NCBI RefSeq assembly: GCF_039839375.1
Contig: NZ_JBDOQU010000016.1
Coordinates: forward strand, 1-64,000
DNA length: 64,000 nucleotides
Reading direction: 5' to 3'
Source: JBDOQU01 sp039839375
GTDB taxonomy: Bacteria; Pseudomonadota; Alphaproteobacteria; DSM-16000; Inquilinaceae
Position 1 is the stretch's first letter. Every line of letters begins with the position of its first letter. Made by a program: the position numbers and the translations under genes. Below the pieces are notes generated by a model. The model was given only the letters and a program-made list of their open reading frames with translations, had not been told where the DNA came from and made no database searches. Below, one piece after another: positions 53,536 to 61,501 of this stretch.

Positions 53536-53758
53536 CGTCCCTGCATTCGCCTGAGCGGGCCGGCTCGGCCCCTTTCGACCCCCTCTAACAAAGTCGGACT
53601 GTCCGGGGCAATGAAAGCTTAGCTAAGGATTCGTGACAACGGCCCGGCGGCCATTCCGGCTTCGCGCCGCCGTCCGCGGGGGAAACCCCATGCGGGCGCG
53701 CGGAACGATTATAGCGGGAAAGCGGGACAGCCGCCACGGGGTCGGCGGCCGGGATACC

Positions 53759-54172
53759 TCAATCGCCCTTGCGAGCGCGGGTGCCGAGGCCGATCTGCTT
53801 GGCCAGTCGGCTGCGCTGGCGGGCATAGTTCGGGGCGACCATCGGATAGTCGGACGGCAGGTTCCAACGCTCGCGGTATTCCTCCGGCGTCATGTCGTAG
53901 GCCGTCTTCAGATGCCGCTTCAGCATCTTGAGCTGCTTGCCGTCCTCCAGGCAGACGATGTAGTCGGGAGTGACGGATTTCTTCACGGGCACGGCAGGCT
54001 GCGGCCGTTCGGGCTGCGGCGGCGGCTCCGTGCCGATGCCGGCCAATGTCCGGTAGACATGTTCGATCAATTGCGGAAGATCGGATGTCGGGACCGAATT
54101 GTTGCCGACATGCGCCGAAACGATCTGGCTGGTCAGGGACAGCAGTTCGCTCGACGGGGTTTGGCTGGTCAT
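53759..54172 (-). CDS. mucR: MucR/Ros-family transcriptional regulator
   Basis: The 137-residue protein has the Ros/MucR zinc-finger-like region 'CLEDGKQLKMLKRHLKTAY' (C74 to H87), followed by 'MTPEEYRERWNLPSDYPMVAP' (core TPEEYRERWNLP). These proteins bind AT-rich DNA and act as global repressors of surface polysaccharide, motility and cell-cycle genes. The second finger His of some family members is replaced (HLKTAY), as in others. ATG at 54172 has GGAG 8 bases upstream; GTG three bases earlier is also possible. It is divergent from a TusA-like gene. Confidence 0.93.
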   Translation of the reverse strand: MTSQTPSSELLSLTSQIVSAHVGNNSVPTSDLPQLIEHVYRTLAGIGTEPPPQPERPQPAVPVKKSVTPDYIVCLEDGKQLKMLKRHLKTAYDMTPEEYRERWNLPSDYPMVAPNYARQRSRLAKQIGLGTRARKGD

Positions 54173-54201
54173 CACCTAGGCTCCAATTTTTTCTGCCTAA
54201 A

Positions 54202-54230
54202 TTTATAAGTGCTTCACCAAGCTATTTCAA
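54202..54230 (-). promoter_or_regulatory. Promoter of mucR
   Basis: On the minus strand TTGAAA (54225-54230) and TATAAA (54202-54207) are 17 bases apart, an almost ideal sigma-70 promoter 30 bases before the mucR ATG. The region is markedly AT-rich, which also suits autoregulation by MucR. Confidence 0.65.
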
Positions 54231-54259
54231 TAACCGGTGACACAAAAGAAGAGAAACCG

Positions 54260-54514
54260 ATGTCGCAGCTAAAGGACGCGGATTACTTCCTGGATATCTC
54301 CCAAGAGGTATGCCCCTTTACCTTTGTGCGGACCAAACTGCTTCTGGAACGGATGGAGCCGGGCAAAATTCTGGAGGTGCGGCTGCAAGGCCATGAGCCG
54401 CGCGAGAACGTGCCAAGGTCCGCCCTGGAACTGGGACACGACGTATTGGGCATGTACGTGGAAGATGAAGCGACGCCGGAGGGTTGCTATCGTTTACGGA
54501 TCCGCAAGCGTTGA
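54260..54514 (+). CDS. TusA-like sulfur carrier protein
   Basis: The 84-residue protein matches the TusA/SirA fold: 'FLDISQEVCPFTFVRTKLLLE' (core DISQEVCPFTFVRTK) with the reactive Cys18 followed by Pro, then 'MEPGKILEVRL'. TusA proteins pass persulfide sulfur to tRNA thiolation or cofactor pathways. The usual CPxP motif is changed to CPFT, as in a subgroup of unknown partner. ATG at 54260 (AAGAGA upstream) is chosen over an in-frame codon 51 bases earlier. Its 3' end overlaps rimI on the other strand by 21 bases. Confidence 0.85.
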   Translation: MSQLKDADYFLDISQEVCPFTFVRTKLLLERMEPGKILEVRLQGHEPRENVPRSALELGHDVLGMYVEDEATPEGCYRLRIRKR

Positions 54515-55012
54515 GCCCGCCAGCACGCGTTTGAGGATCAGCGCATCCAGTTTTCCATTCGGCCCTTCATAATATTCGCGCCGCCTGCCGACGTACCGGA
54601 AGCCGCAGCGCCGATAGAGCGCCAGCGCCGGCCCGTTCGTCTCCGCGACCTCCAGGAACATCTCCGCCGCGCCGCGCGAGGCGGCCTCATCCATCGCGGC
54701 TTCCATGAGGCGGCGGCCGGTCCCCCGCTTCCGCAAGGCGGGATCGACGGCGATGGTCAGAATCTCCGATTCCTCCGCCGCGACCCTGGCCAGGACGAAC
54801 CCTGAAGGGGCGTCCGCCGCCCCCATCATCCAGAACCCGAAACCGTCCGGCCCCGCCAGCAGCCGCGCGAAGGAATCCTCGCTCCACCCGGCGTCGAAGC
54901 ACCGGGCGTGCAGGCTGGCGAGCGGCCCCGGATCGAACGGGCCGATCGGGCGCAGCGCTCCGGCGGCCGGGTCAGGAAGCACGGGCGCGGGCCGGCCTGG
55001 CCGGAACGGCAT
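54494..55012 (-). CDS. rimI: Ribosomal-protein-alanine N-acetyltransferase RimI
   Basis: RimI acetylates the N-terminal Ala of S18 in E. coli. The 172-residue GNAT has motif A 'LRKRGTGRRLMEAAMDEA', 'FLEVAETNGPALALYRRCGF' (core NGPALALYRRCGF) and 'GRRREYYEGPNGKLDALIL' (core RREYYEGPNG), the RimI pattern. ATG at 55012 is taken, overlapping tsaB by 41 bases; a frame to 55066 overlaps more. The tsaB-rimI pair is conserved widely. Confidence 0.9.
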   Translation of the reverse strand: MPFRPGRPAPVLPDPAAGALRPIGPFDPGPLASLHARCFDAGWSEDSFARLLAGPDGFGFWMMGAADAPSGFVLARVAAEESEILTIAVDPALRKRGTGRRLMEAAMDEAASRGAAEMFLEVAETNGPALALYRRCGFRYVGRRREYYEGPNGKLDALILKRVLAGSTLADP

Positions 55013-55646
55013 CGGGCGGACGCAGATAGTCGGGCGGCGGCGGGTCCGCCTGCGCCCGGCCGGCACCGGCCAGCGCCAGCCTTGCGATCACCGAGGGGTC
55101 GACCATATCGGAGTTTGGAACGATTTCGTAACGATCAGGTTGCACGACCTTCTCCAGGAACCGGGCGGCGCCGTCGCCGGCCAACCGCACCCTCCCCTGT
55201 GGCGCTGCCTGGTCTATCGCATCGGGCGCAAGGCAGAGCGGACCGCCCTCGCGCCCGCCATCGGGCCGATAGGTCTGGGCGAAAAGCTCCTCCCGCTTGC
55301 TCTCGATCACCACCAGGAGCGGGTTGGGGCCGTCCGGCACAGCGGCGGCGACCGCATCGAAGCTGGAGATTCCGACGATCGGCGCGCCGGTGGCGAGGCC
55401 GAGCCCGCCGGCGGCGGCCAGCCCGATCCGCAGGCCGGTAAAGGCGCCGGGCCCGGTGGTCACGCCGATCAGCCCGATATCGGCGAAGCCGAGACCAGCA
55501 TCGGCCAGGGCTCCGGCGATCTGAGGCGTCAACGCCTCGGAATGGCCGCGCGCCATCGGGCGCACATCGCGCGCCAGGACAGCATCGTGACGGAGAAGGG
55601 CGACGGAGCAGGCCGCTCCGCCGGTATCGATGGCCAGGACGATCAC
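54972..55646 (-). CDS. tsaB: tRNA threonylcarbamoyladenosine protein TsaB
   Basis: TsaB partners TsaD and TsaE in making t6A37 of ANN-decoding tRNAs. The 224-residue protein has the ASKHA start 'VLAIDTGGAACSVALL' and 'GVTTGPGAFTGLRIGLAAA' (core GPGAFTGLRIG). It lacks the metal-binding histidines of TsaD, as expected. The start is GTG at 55646. The Ala/Pro/Arg-rich C-terminus overlaps rimI. Confidence 0.93.
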   Translation of the reverse strand: MIVLAIDTGGAACSVALLRHDAVLARDVRPMARGHSEALTPQIAGALADAGLGFADIGLIGVTTGPGAFTGLRIGLAAAGGLGLATGAPIVGISSFDAVAAAVPDGPNPLLVVIESKREELFAQTYRPDGGREGGPLCLAPDAIDQAAPQGRVRLAGDGAARFLEKVVQPDRYEIVPNSDMVDPSVIARLALAGAGRAQADPPPPDYLRPPDAVPARPARARAS

Positions 55647-55685
55647 GCGCGCTTCATGCCTTGTTCAGGGACTAGTCAACAAATT

Positions 55686-55737
55686 GGTGGACTGATTCAC
55701 GTAACGCTTGGGAACCAAGCGTTACGATCAGACCACC
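55686..55737. repeat. Long near-perfect hairpin between tsaB and the VanX-like gene
   Basis: The core CGTAACGCTTGG-GAA-CCAAGCGTTACG is a 12-bp perfect inverted repeat. Its flanks CTGAT/ATCAG and GGTGG/CCACC extend the pairing with a 3-base bulge and one mismatch, to about 22 paired bases per arm. It lies 39 bases upstream of the tsaB start and 60 bases before the next gene. It has no T tract, so a dispersed palindromic element or protein-binding site is as likely as a terminator. Confidence 0.75.
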
Positions 55738-55797
55738 AGGGTCTAAAGTCATAGCAGCGAATCGCCTGTCCCCGCACCCCGAGCATTCCCGAGACCC

Positions 55798-56352
55798 ATG
55801 ACCCTTCTGCCGATCACCGCCGAAAGCCACGGCGTGAGCATCGATCTGCGCTACGCCACGCCGGACAACCTGACCGGCGCGGCGATCTACCGGCGGGCGG
55901 GCGCCTACCTCCACCCGGATGCCGCGGCGGCGCTGGGCCGCGCGGTCGATCTTGCCCGCCCGCTGGGGCTTCGCTTCAGGATCTATGACGCCTTCCGGCC
56001 GCCAGAGGCGCAATGGCTGCTGTGGAAGACGCTGCCGGACGCGCGCTTCGTGGCCGATCCCAGGCTCGGGTCCGCCCATGGCCGCGGCGTCGCCATCGAT
56101 TTGACGCTGGAGACGCCGGGCGGCCGGATCCTGGACATGGGCACGGGCTTCGACGAGATGGCGGAGGCGTCGCGCCATTCCTCCATCTCGGTCCCGGCGG
56201 CGGCGCAGCGGAACCGACGGTTGTTGCTGGGGCTGATGATCGCGGCCGGATGGGCGCATTACGATCCGGAATGGTGGCACTTCAACCTGCCCCATCCGGA
56301 GCGCTACCCGCTTCTGTCCGACAGCGTTCTGGACCGGCCGATGGTCGCCTGA
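55798..56352 (+). CDS. D-Ala-D-Ala dipeptidase, VanX/DdpX family
   Basis: The 184-residue zinc dipeptidase has SxHxxGxAxD as S92-A-H94-GRG-VAI-D101 and the downstream E158-WW-H161, giving the zinc ligands H94, D101 and H161 and the catalytic Glu. The conserved Arg is in 'YDAFRPPEAQ'. In non-resistant bacteria such enzymes recycle D-Ala-D-Ala from peptidoglycan. No vanH or vanA genes are nearby, so resistance is not implied. No signal peptide is seen, which suggests a cytoplasmic enzyme. Confidence 0.92.
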   Translation: MTLLPITAESHGVSIDLRYATPDNLTGAAIYRRAGAYLHPDAAAALGRAVDLARPLGLRFRIYDAFRPPEAQWLLWKTLPDARFVADPRLGSAHGRGVAIDLTLETPGGRILDMGTGFDEMAEASRHSSISVPAAAQRNRRLLLGLMIAAGWAHYDPEWWHFNLPHPERYPLLSDSVLDRPMVA

Positions 56353-56359
56353 CCTCCGG

Positions 56360-56938
56360 TCACTCGATCCGGCAGGCCTCATCGAAATCCAGCCTGTCGT
56401 CGCGGGGATCGACCGTGTCGTCCAGCCCGTAGCCGAGATTGACCAGGAAGTTCGACCGCCAGCTTTGACCTTCGAAGAAGGCCTTGTCGGTCTTCGCTCT
56501 GTTGAAGCCGGACATCGGGCCGCAATCGAGGCCGAGCGCGCGCGCCGCCATGATCAGGTAGGCGCCCTGCAGGCTGCCGTTCCGGAAGGCGGTCTCCGCG
56601 ATCAGGTCGGGCTTCCCGGCGAACCAGGACCGCGCATCCTCCTTCCGGTAGAGGCGCGGCATGAGGTCGGGAAAATCCATGTCATGGGCGATGATGGCGG
56701 TGGCGGGGGCCGCCATGGTCTGGTCCACATTGCCGGGCGACAGGCAGGGCTTCAGCCGCGCCTTGGCTTCCGGACCGACCACGAACACCACCCGCATCGG
56801 GCTGCAATTGCCGCTGGTCGGACCCATCTTCGCCAGATCGTAGACCGCCTCCAGCAGGATGGGGCTGACCGGCTTGTCCCGCCAATGGCGATAGGTCCGC
56901 GCCTCGCGGAACAGCAGGTCCAGCGCCGCGTCGGTCAC
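56360..56938 (-). CDS. Nitroreductase-fold protein, RutE/HadB-like
   Basis: The 192-residue FMN-dependent protein matches the malonic-semialdehyde reductase group: 'LFREARTYRHW', 'AKMGPTSGNCSPMRVVFV' (core MGPTSGNCSPMR), 'FRNGSLQGAYLIMAARALGLD' (core GSLQGAYLIMAARALG) and 'GPMSGFN'. RutE detoxifies malonic semialdehyde from pyrimidine breakdown, but no other rut gene is here. GTG at 56938 is chosen because GGAAG lies upstream; TTG at 56953 is the longer choice. It converges with the VanX-like gene, 7 bases apart. Confidence 0.88.
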   Translation of the reverse strand: MTDAALDLLFREARTYRHWRDKPVSPILLEAVYDLAKMGPTSGNCSPMRVVFVVGPEAKARLKPCLSPGNVDQTMAAPATAIIAHDMDFPDLMPRLYRKEDARSWFAGKPDLIAETAFRNGSLQGAYLIMAARALGLDCGPMSGFNRAKTDKAFFEGQSWRSNFLVNLGYGLDDTVDPRDDRLDFDEACRIE

Positions 56939-57008
56939 GATGCTTCCGGTCAAATCATTCGGGTCCTTCTTCCGGCGGCCCGCCGCCCATCCCGGGAAGA
57001 ACCGGGGG

Positions 57009-58127
57009 TCAGATGACCGAGGCCACCTGGCTTTCCGGAACGGCGAGGCGCGCCCTGTCGAACTGGGCCAGATCGTTATCGTCGATCACGCCGCGGACAT
57101 AGTTGATGTAGTCCTGCCCCAGCTCCGAATAGCGCAGAAGGCCGGCGAGCAGTTCGCTGCCGTCGAGCCTGCCGCCCGAAGCGCGCTGCTGGGCCCTGAG
57201 CGCGCGGAAATCCGCATAGGCCCGATGGGTGTTGAGGTTGCGGACGTAGGATTCCGTGCCGTCCAGCAATTGGGGGAATGAGGCGAAGCGCTGGCCGTCG
57301 GACTCCGACACGATGCCGGTCTCCGCGATGGTGATCTGTCCGAAGACGGCGTTAGCCTCCTGCGCGAAGCGCGAGCGGCCCCAGCCGGATTCCACCACCG
57401 CCTGGGCCAGCGCCATCGAGGGCGGCACGATGTCGACGCGCAGGAGAAGCTCGTCGATATCGACCTCGTCCAGCCGGTATTCCTCCGCCAGCGCGCCCAG
57501 CCAGCGCCGGTCGTCGCGTGTCAAGGCGCGGCCGTTCTCGATCCGCTCCCGCAGCCCCAGCAGCCGCCAGCGATCATGCTGGACCTGTTCGTTGGCGCGC
57601 AGGACCAGCGGCAGCATGGTCTTGAAGAAAAGGCTCTTGCGCTGGTCGATCGTTTCGATGCCGTCAAGGTCTTCGGGGAAGGAGGCGACGAAAACGCGCG
57701 GCACCAGCGCGTCGCCTTCGCGGATCTCCTGCACAGAATAGTCGAGGGCGGCGAACTTCCGCGCCAGATCCTCGACCGAACCGACCTCGAGGACCGATTC
57801 GGAATCCTTGTCGATCGGCGACGGCCTGATGGTGTCCAGTTCCTCGATGAAGACGCCGGACAGCACGTCTTCCGCGCCGTCCCCGCCGGAGAATTCGAAA
57901 TCCACCGGCTGGAGCAGCGCCGCATCGACGATCGGGGCCGGATCCACGGGCTCGCCCGTCTCGTCGCTGGCGACGGGGCGGGCGGGGTCGTAGGTCCCGC
58001 CGGAGAGGATACCGCTGTTCCAGACCGAGGCGGGGACGATCAACCCCGCGCTCAGGACCGTCAACAGAACCAGATTGCCCCGCGTTCGGCTGCGCCGGCA
58101 TCGCGGGGTTATGCTTATTGTCGTCAT
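57009..58127 (-). CDS. Bax-like glucosaminidase-domain protein
   Basis: The 372-residue protein has one N-terminal membrane segment (about 20-40) after a basic tail, then an acidic linker. A C-terminal glucosaminidase domain (about 225-355: 'PPSMALAQAVVESGWGRSRFA', core LAQAVVESGWG, with the catalytic Glu, then 'NAVFGQ' and 'ESYVRNLNTHRAY') follows. It resembles E. coli Bax, a probable peptidoglycan hydrolase of unclear role. It would act in the periplasm anchored to the inner membrane. ATG at 58127 follows AGAGA; an upstream TTG is possible. Confidence 0.87.
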   Translation of the reverse strand: MTTISITPRCRRSRTRGNLVLLTVLSAGLIVPASVWNSGILSGGTYDPARPVASDETGEPVDPAPIVDAALLQPVDFEFSGGDGAEDVLSGVFIEELDTIRPSPIDKDSESVLEVGSVEDLARKFAALDYSVQEIREGDALVPRVFVASFPEDLDGIETIDQRKSLFFKTMLPLVLRANEQVQHDRWRLLGLRERIENGRALTRDDRRWLGALAEEYRLDEVDIDELLLRVDIVPPSMALAQAVVESGWGRSRFAQEANAVFGQITIAETGIVSESDGQRFASFPQLLDGTESYVRNLNTHRAYADFRALRAQQRASGGRLDGSELLAGLLRYSELGQDYINYVRGVIDDNDLAQFDRARLAVPESQVASVI

Positions 58128-58237
58128 CGGCAATCTCTTTCGGCATGCGCGAGGCGGACGGTCCCGGACCCGGCCTTCAAGGGGTCGAATCCGCGTCTGC
58201 CCGCGGCTTTAAGGGAGACTGTCGGGGGGAAAGGCCG

Positions 58238-58795
58238 TCACATGACGGCGCGGACCTCCTGAACTTCAGGGATGTAGTGGCGCAGCATGTTCTCGATACC
58301 CGCCTTCAGAGTCATCGTCGATGAGGGGCAGCCGGAGCAGGCGCCCTGCATGTGCAGGTAGACCACGCCGTCCTCATACCCCTGAAAGATGATGTCACCC
58401 CCGTCCTGGGCCACGGCGGGACGGACCCGCGTGTCCAGGAGCTCCTTGATCTGGGAGACCAACTCGTCATCGTCGTCCGATCCGGACTGTTCCGGGGTCG
58501 TGGACACCGCCTCCGCCATGACCGGACGGCCGGCGGTGAAATGTTCCATGATGACCCCGAGGATGGACGGCTTGAGCAGGTACCAATCCTTGTCGTCGTC
58601 TTTGGCGACCGTAATGAAATCGCCGCCGAAGAAGACGCCCGACACGCCGGAAACCTCAAAAAGACGCTCGGCCAGCGGCGACGACGACGCTTCCTCGCGC
58701 GAGGGGAAATTGGCGGTGCCGGACCCCAGCACGGACATGCCCGGAAGGAACTTCAGGGTGGCCGGGTTGGGGGTCTGTTCAGTCTGGATAAACAT
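58238..58795 (-). CDS. NfuA-type Fe-S cluster scaffold protein
   Basis: The 185-residue protein has an N-terminal Nfu_N domain ('MFIQTEQTPNPATLKFLPG') and a C-terminal NifU-like domain with the cluster-binding CxxC in 'GACSGCPSS'. Between them lies an acidic linker ('GSDDDDELV'). It carries 4Fe-4S clusters to target enzymes, especially under oxidative stress. The ATG at 58795 gives the family N-terminus. Confidence 0.94.
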   Translation of the reverse strand: MFIQTEQTPNPATLKFLPGMSVLGSGTANFPSREEASSSPLAERLFEVSGVSGVFFGGDFITVAKDDDKDWYLLKPSILGVIMEHFTAGRPVMAEAVSTTPEQSGSDDDDELVSQIKELLDTRVRPAVAQDGGDIIFQGYEDGVVYLHMQGACSGCPSSTMTLKAGIENMLRHYIPEVQEVRAVM

Positions 58796-58973
58796 CAACG
58801 CTCTCCGTCGCCTGCCAACTTCGTAAACGGCAGGTTAACGGGCAAGTTGGTCAAAATGGAGGGCGAGATCAAGACCTTCCTGCGTATGGCGACCATGCGC
58901 GAAAAGCCGGAATCCGCGAATAAATATTCAATTCCCACCGCTTGCGACCGGCGGCTCATAATATTTCTGAAGC

Positions 58974-59474
58974 TCAGCCCAGCGTGTCGATGGCCTCCAG
59001 CGACAACCCGCCGGGGACAATGGTGATCGGGATGCGCAACTGCCCGATGCGCTTTCCGGTCAGATAGGAGATCAGCGGCCCTGGCCCCTCGCTGCCGGGA
59101 TTGGCGCCCAGCACCAGGATGGAGATCGTCGGCTCCTCGTCGATCAGCTTCAGCAGCTCGTCATGGGTCGCGCCGTCGCGGACATAGAGCACCGGCATCT
59201 GTCCGTTCAGCTCGTTCACCTCCTTGGCGACCTTCTGGAGCCTCTGTTCGGCCTCCTGGCGCTTCTCCTCGCGGATCACCTCCTCCACGGCCATGAAATG
59301 CTGAAACTCCGGCTCCTCCACAACATGGAGGAGCGCGACGCGACCGCCGGTATGTTCCGCCCGCCGACAGGCGAAGCGAAGCGCCGCGCGCCATTCCGCG
59401 CTGTCGTCGATGACGACGAGGAATATCCGGTTCGAGGCGTGTCGGCCGGCACTCTGGGACGGGGTGTCGGTCAT
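58974..59474 (-). CDS. Universal stress protein, UspA family
   Basis: The 166-residue protein has one Usp domain: 'FLVVIDDSAEWRAALRFA', 'GGRVALLHVVEEPEF', and an ATP-binding-like 'ILVLGANPGSEGPGPLISYL' (core GANPGSEGPGPLISY). A charged helix (about 70-95) is longer than usual. It lies 22 bases after a TIGR02186-type gene, and a TauE gene precedes that one, so the three genes look like one transcription unit. Confidence 0.9.
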   Translation of the reverse strand: MTDTPSQSAGRHASNRIFLVVIDDSAEWRAALRFACRRAEHTGGRVALLHVVEEPEFQHFMAVEEVIREEKRQEAEQRLQKVAKEVNELNGQMPVLYVRDGATHDELLKLIDEEPTISILVLGANPGSEGPGPLISYLTGKRIGQLRIPITIVPGGLSLEAIDTLG

Positions 59475-59496
59475 GTCGGATCCTTCCGGCAAGGGG

Positions 59497-60249
59497 TCAG
59501 CCGCGACGGAACACCACGCTGGCCAGCCATCCCGCCGCCACCGCGATGAAGATGGCGAGAAGGCCGTAGGCGGCGGCCTGGCGCTGGGCGTAGGCGTAGA
59601 TATCGGCGCCCAGGCCGATCTTGCTCACCACCAGCGGGGTTGTCTGGGCGTCCACCACGGCGCCGTCGCGAATAAGATATACGCTGACGATATATTGCCC
59701 GGTCGGGACGCTGGCGGGAAAGTCCAATCGCGTCCGGAAGAGCCGCCCGCCGAGAAACGCCACCTGTCCGCTGCCGACGCCGAAGACCCCGTCGCGCTGG
59801 CGGGAGCGGATGAGCGCGTCGTGGAAGGCCGACACCTCCGCCTCGTCGAGGTCAGAGGATTCGCCCACCGCGAGGCGCAGATGCTGGAGCCCGATACCGT
59901 GCCGCCGCAGGGTCGACTCGTCGGCGAGCTGGGGCAGCGGAACGCTGCTGGCCACGCGGTAGAAGCTGGGCACGCCGAGGAAGGTGACGCTGGTCGTGTT
60001 CACCCAGATGCCGAGCACGCGTTCCTTCTCCCGGACGACGACATCCTCCGCCGGGCCCCGCACCACCACGGCGATGTCCCCCGGCTCGTCCAGCGCGCCG
60101 AACAGCACCACCTCCGTCCCGGTGAAGTCGGTGGAGATGGCGATCAGATGATTCGACAAATCGGCCACCAGATCCTGTGCAGACGCCGGCCGGGCGCCGG
60201 CGGCCGCCCAGGCGACCAGCAGCACGGAGAGCCAGAGCCGGGCGATCAT
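59497..60249 (-). CDS. Conserved TIGR02186-type periplasmic/membrane protein
   Basis: The 250-residue protein has an N-terminal signal (LWLSVLLVAWAAAGARPASA) and a C-terminal membrane helix (about 222-245), so most of it is periplasmic. The body (beta-rich, 'LVADLSNHLIAISTDFTGTEVVLFGA', core DFTGTEVVLFGA; 'VRGPAEDVVVREKERVLGIWVN', core REKERVLGIWVN) matches a family of unknown function found beside TauE/SafE transporters. Its start overlaps the tauE stop (ATGA). A role as an accessory part of the transporter is inferred from context. Confidence 0.88.
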   Translation of the reverse strand: MIARLWLSVLLVAWAAAGARPASAQDLVADLSNHLIAISTDFTGTEVVLFGALDEPGDIAVVVRGPAEDVVVREKERVLGIWVNTTSVTFLGVPSFYRVASSVPLPQLADESTLRRHGIGLQHLRLAVGESSDLDEAEVSAFHDALIRSRQRDGVFGVGSGQVAFLGGRLFRTRLDFPASVPTGQYIVSVYLIRDGAVVDAQTTPLVVSKIGLGADIYAYAQRQAAAYGLLAIFIAVAAGWLASVVFRRG

Positions 60250-61196
60250 GCGATCCGCCCGGCATCCGCGCCGGCCAGGAAGGCGGTGACGATCTGGAGC
60301 GAGAAGGGCTCATCGGGCGGGGCGACGAGGTCGAAACTCAGCTTCAGGCAGACCGCCAGCACCAGTGCGGCCAGCAGGGCGCGCGCCTGGTCGCCCCGCA
60401 GCACGTTCGCCGCCCGGGTGCCGAACTGCGCCCCGATGACGCCGCCGGCCAGCAGCATCAGCGCCAGGAGGAGGTCGACCGTCTGGTTCTGGTAGGCCTG
60501 GAGGAAGGCGGCGATGGCGGAGGAGAAGATGACCTGGAAGAGCGACGTTCCGGCGACCAGCGTCGCCGGCATGCCCAGCACGTAGATCATCGCCGGGACC
60601 AGGAAGAAGCCGCCGCCGATCCCCATGATCGCGACCATGACGCCGCCGATGAACCCGATGCCCAGCGGCAGCAGGGCTGAGATGTAGAGCCGCGATTTCG
60701 GGAACCGCGTCTTCAGCGGCAGGCCGTGCAGCGCGTTGTGCTTGTGGAGCTTGCCGCGCTGGCCGGTGGTGCGGCGCAGCTTGAGCATCGACCGCAGGCT
60801 CTCCACCAGCATCAGGATCGCGATGACGCCGAGGAAGAGGATGTAGGAGAGCGAGATCACGAGGTCGATCTGGCCCAGCCGCTGCAGCCAGCCGAACAGC
60901 AGCACGCCCAGCAGCGTCCCCACCGTCGACCCGGCCAGCATGACCACGCCCATCTTCACGTCGACATTGCCCTTGCGCCAGTGGGCGAGCACGCCCGAGA
61001 CGGACGCGGCGACGAGCTGATTGGACTGGGTTCCGACCGCGACCGCCGGCGGCACGCCGATGAAGATCAGCAGCGGAGTCATCAGGAATCCGCCGCCGAC
61101 GCCGAACATGCCGGACAGGAATCCGACCGCTCCGCCCATCGTCAGGATGAGAAAGAGGTTCACCGACATTTCGGCGATGGGCAGGTAGATCTGCAT
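60246..61196 (-). CDS. TauE/SafE-family anion exporter
   Basis: The 316-residue inner-membrane protein has about eight helices in two repeats, each opening with a glycine-rich 'GFLSGMFGVGGGFLMTP' or 'GVMVAIMGIGGGFFLVP' motif, the hallmark of the family. Members export sulfite or sulfoacetate or move other small anions; the substrate here is not known. A cytoplasmic basic loop (about 135-165) joins the halves. It leads an operon with the TIGR02186 gene and uspA. Confidence 0.92.
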   Translation of the reverse strand: MQIYLPIAEMSVNLFLILTMGGAVGFLSGMFGVGGGFLMTPLLIFIGVPPAVAVGTQSNQLVAASVSGVLAHWRKGNVDVKMGVVMLAGSTVGTLLGVLLFGWLQRLGQIDLVISLSYILFLGVIAILMLVESLRSMLKLRRTTGQRGKLHKHNALHGLPLKTRFPKSRLYISALLPLGIGFIGGVMVAIMGIGGGFFLVPAMIYVLGMPATLVAGTSLFQVIFSSAIAAFLQAYQNQTVDLLLALMLLAGGVIGAQFGTRAANVLRGDQARALLAALVLAVCLKLSFDLVAPPDEPFSLQIVTAFLAGADAGRIA

Positions 61197-61501
61197 CGGG
61201 GCCTATGTTTGCCCGAGCGGGAGTTAACGGCACCTTAGCTTGGCGGCGATTCGACTGAAAGACCCCGCGAACGCTTTTTTGAACAATGGCTTGGGATCAT
61301 CCCGGATATTGCCGCGCCGCGGATTACATCCGCTATAAGATTAATCCGCTCCGGCCACACCTTCTGCTTCGCCAGCAAACTTTACGAACCCCGGTTCCGG
61401 CGTGGATTCCGGCTTCGCGACCTTGTGATTACACTCGGTGAATCTCGGCGCAGCAATCATGCGCTGAACCCCCGTCCGCCCGTACCCGGAGAAAATAGCA
61501 A
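61197..61501. other. AT-richer intergenic region between divergent tauE and acetyltransferase genes
   Basis: This 305-base gap shows no convincing open frame or RNA gene. It contains a T run (CTTTTTTG near 61275) and a possible plus-strand -10 TATAAG (near 61335) whose -35 candidate TTGCCG is 19 bases away, so the promoter is only suggestive. It is visibly lower in GC than the rest of the window, like the gene that follows. Confidence 0.4.

Noticed and set aside
55798..56352. Vancomycin resistance from the VanX-like gene
   Set aside because: No vanA/vanH ligase-dehydrogenase or vanRS genes are nearby. Gram-negative relatives use such dipeptidases for peptidoglycan recycling.
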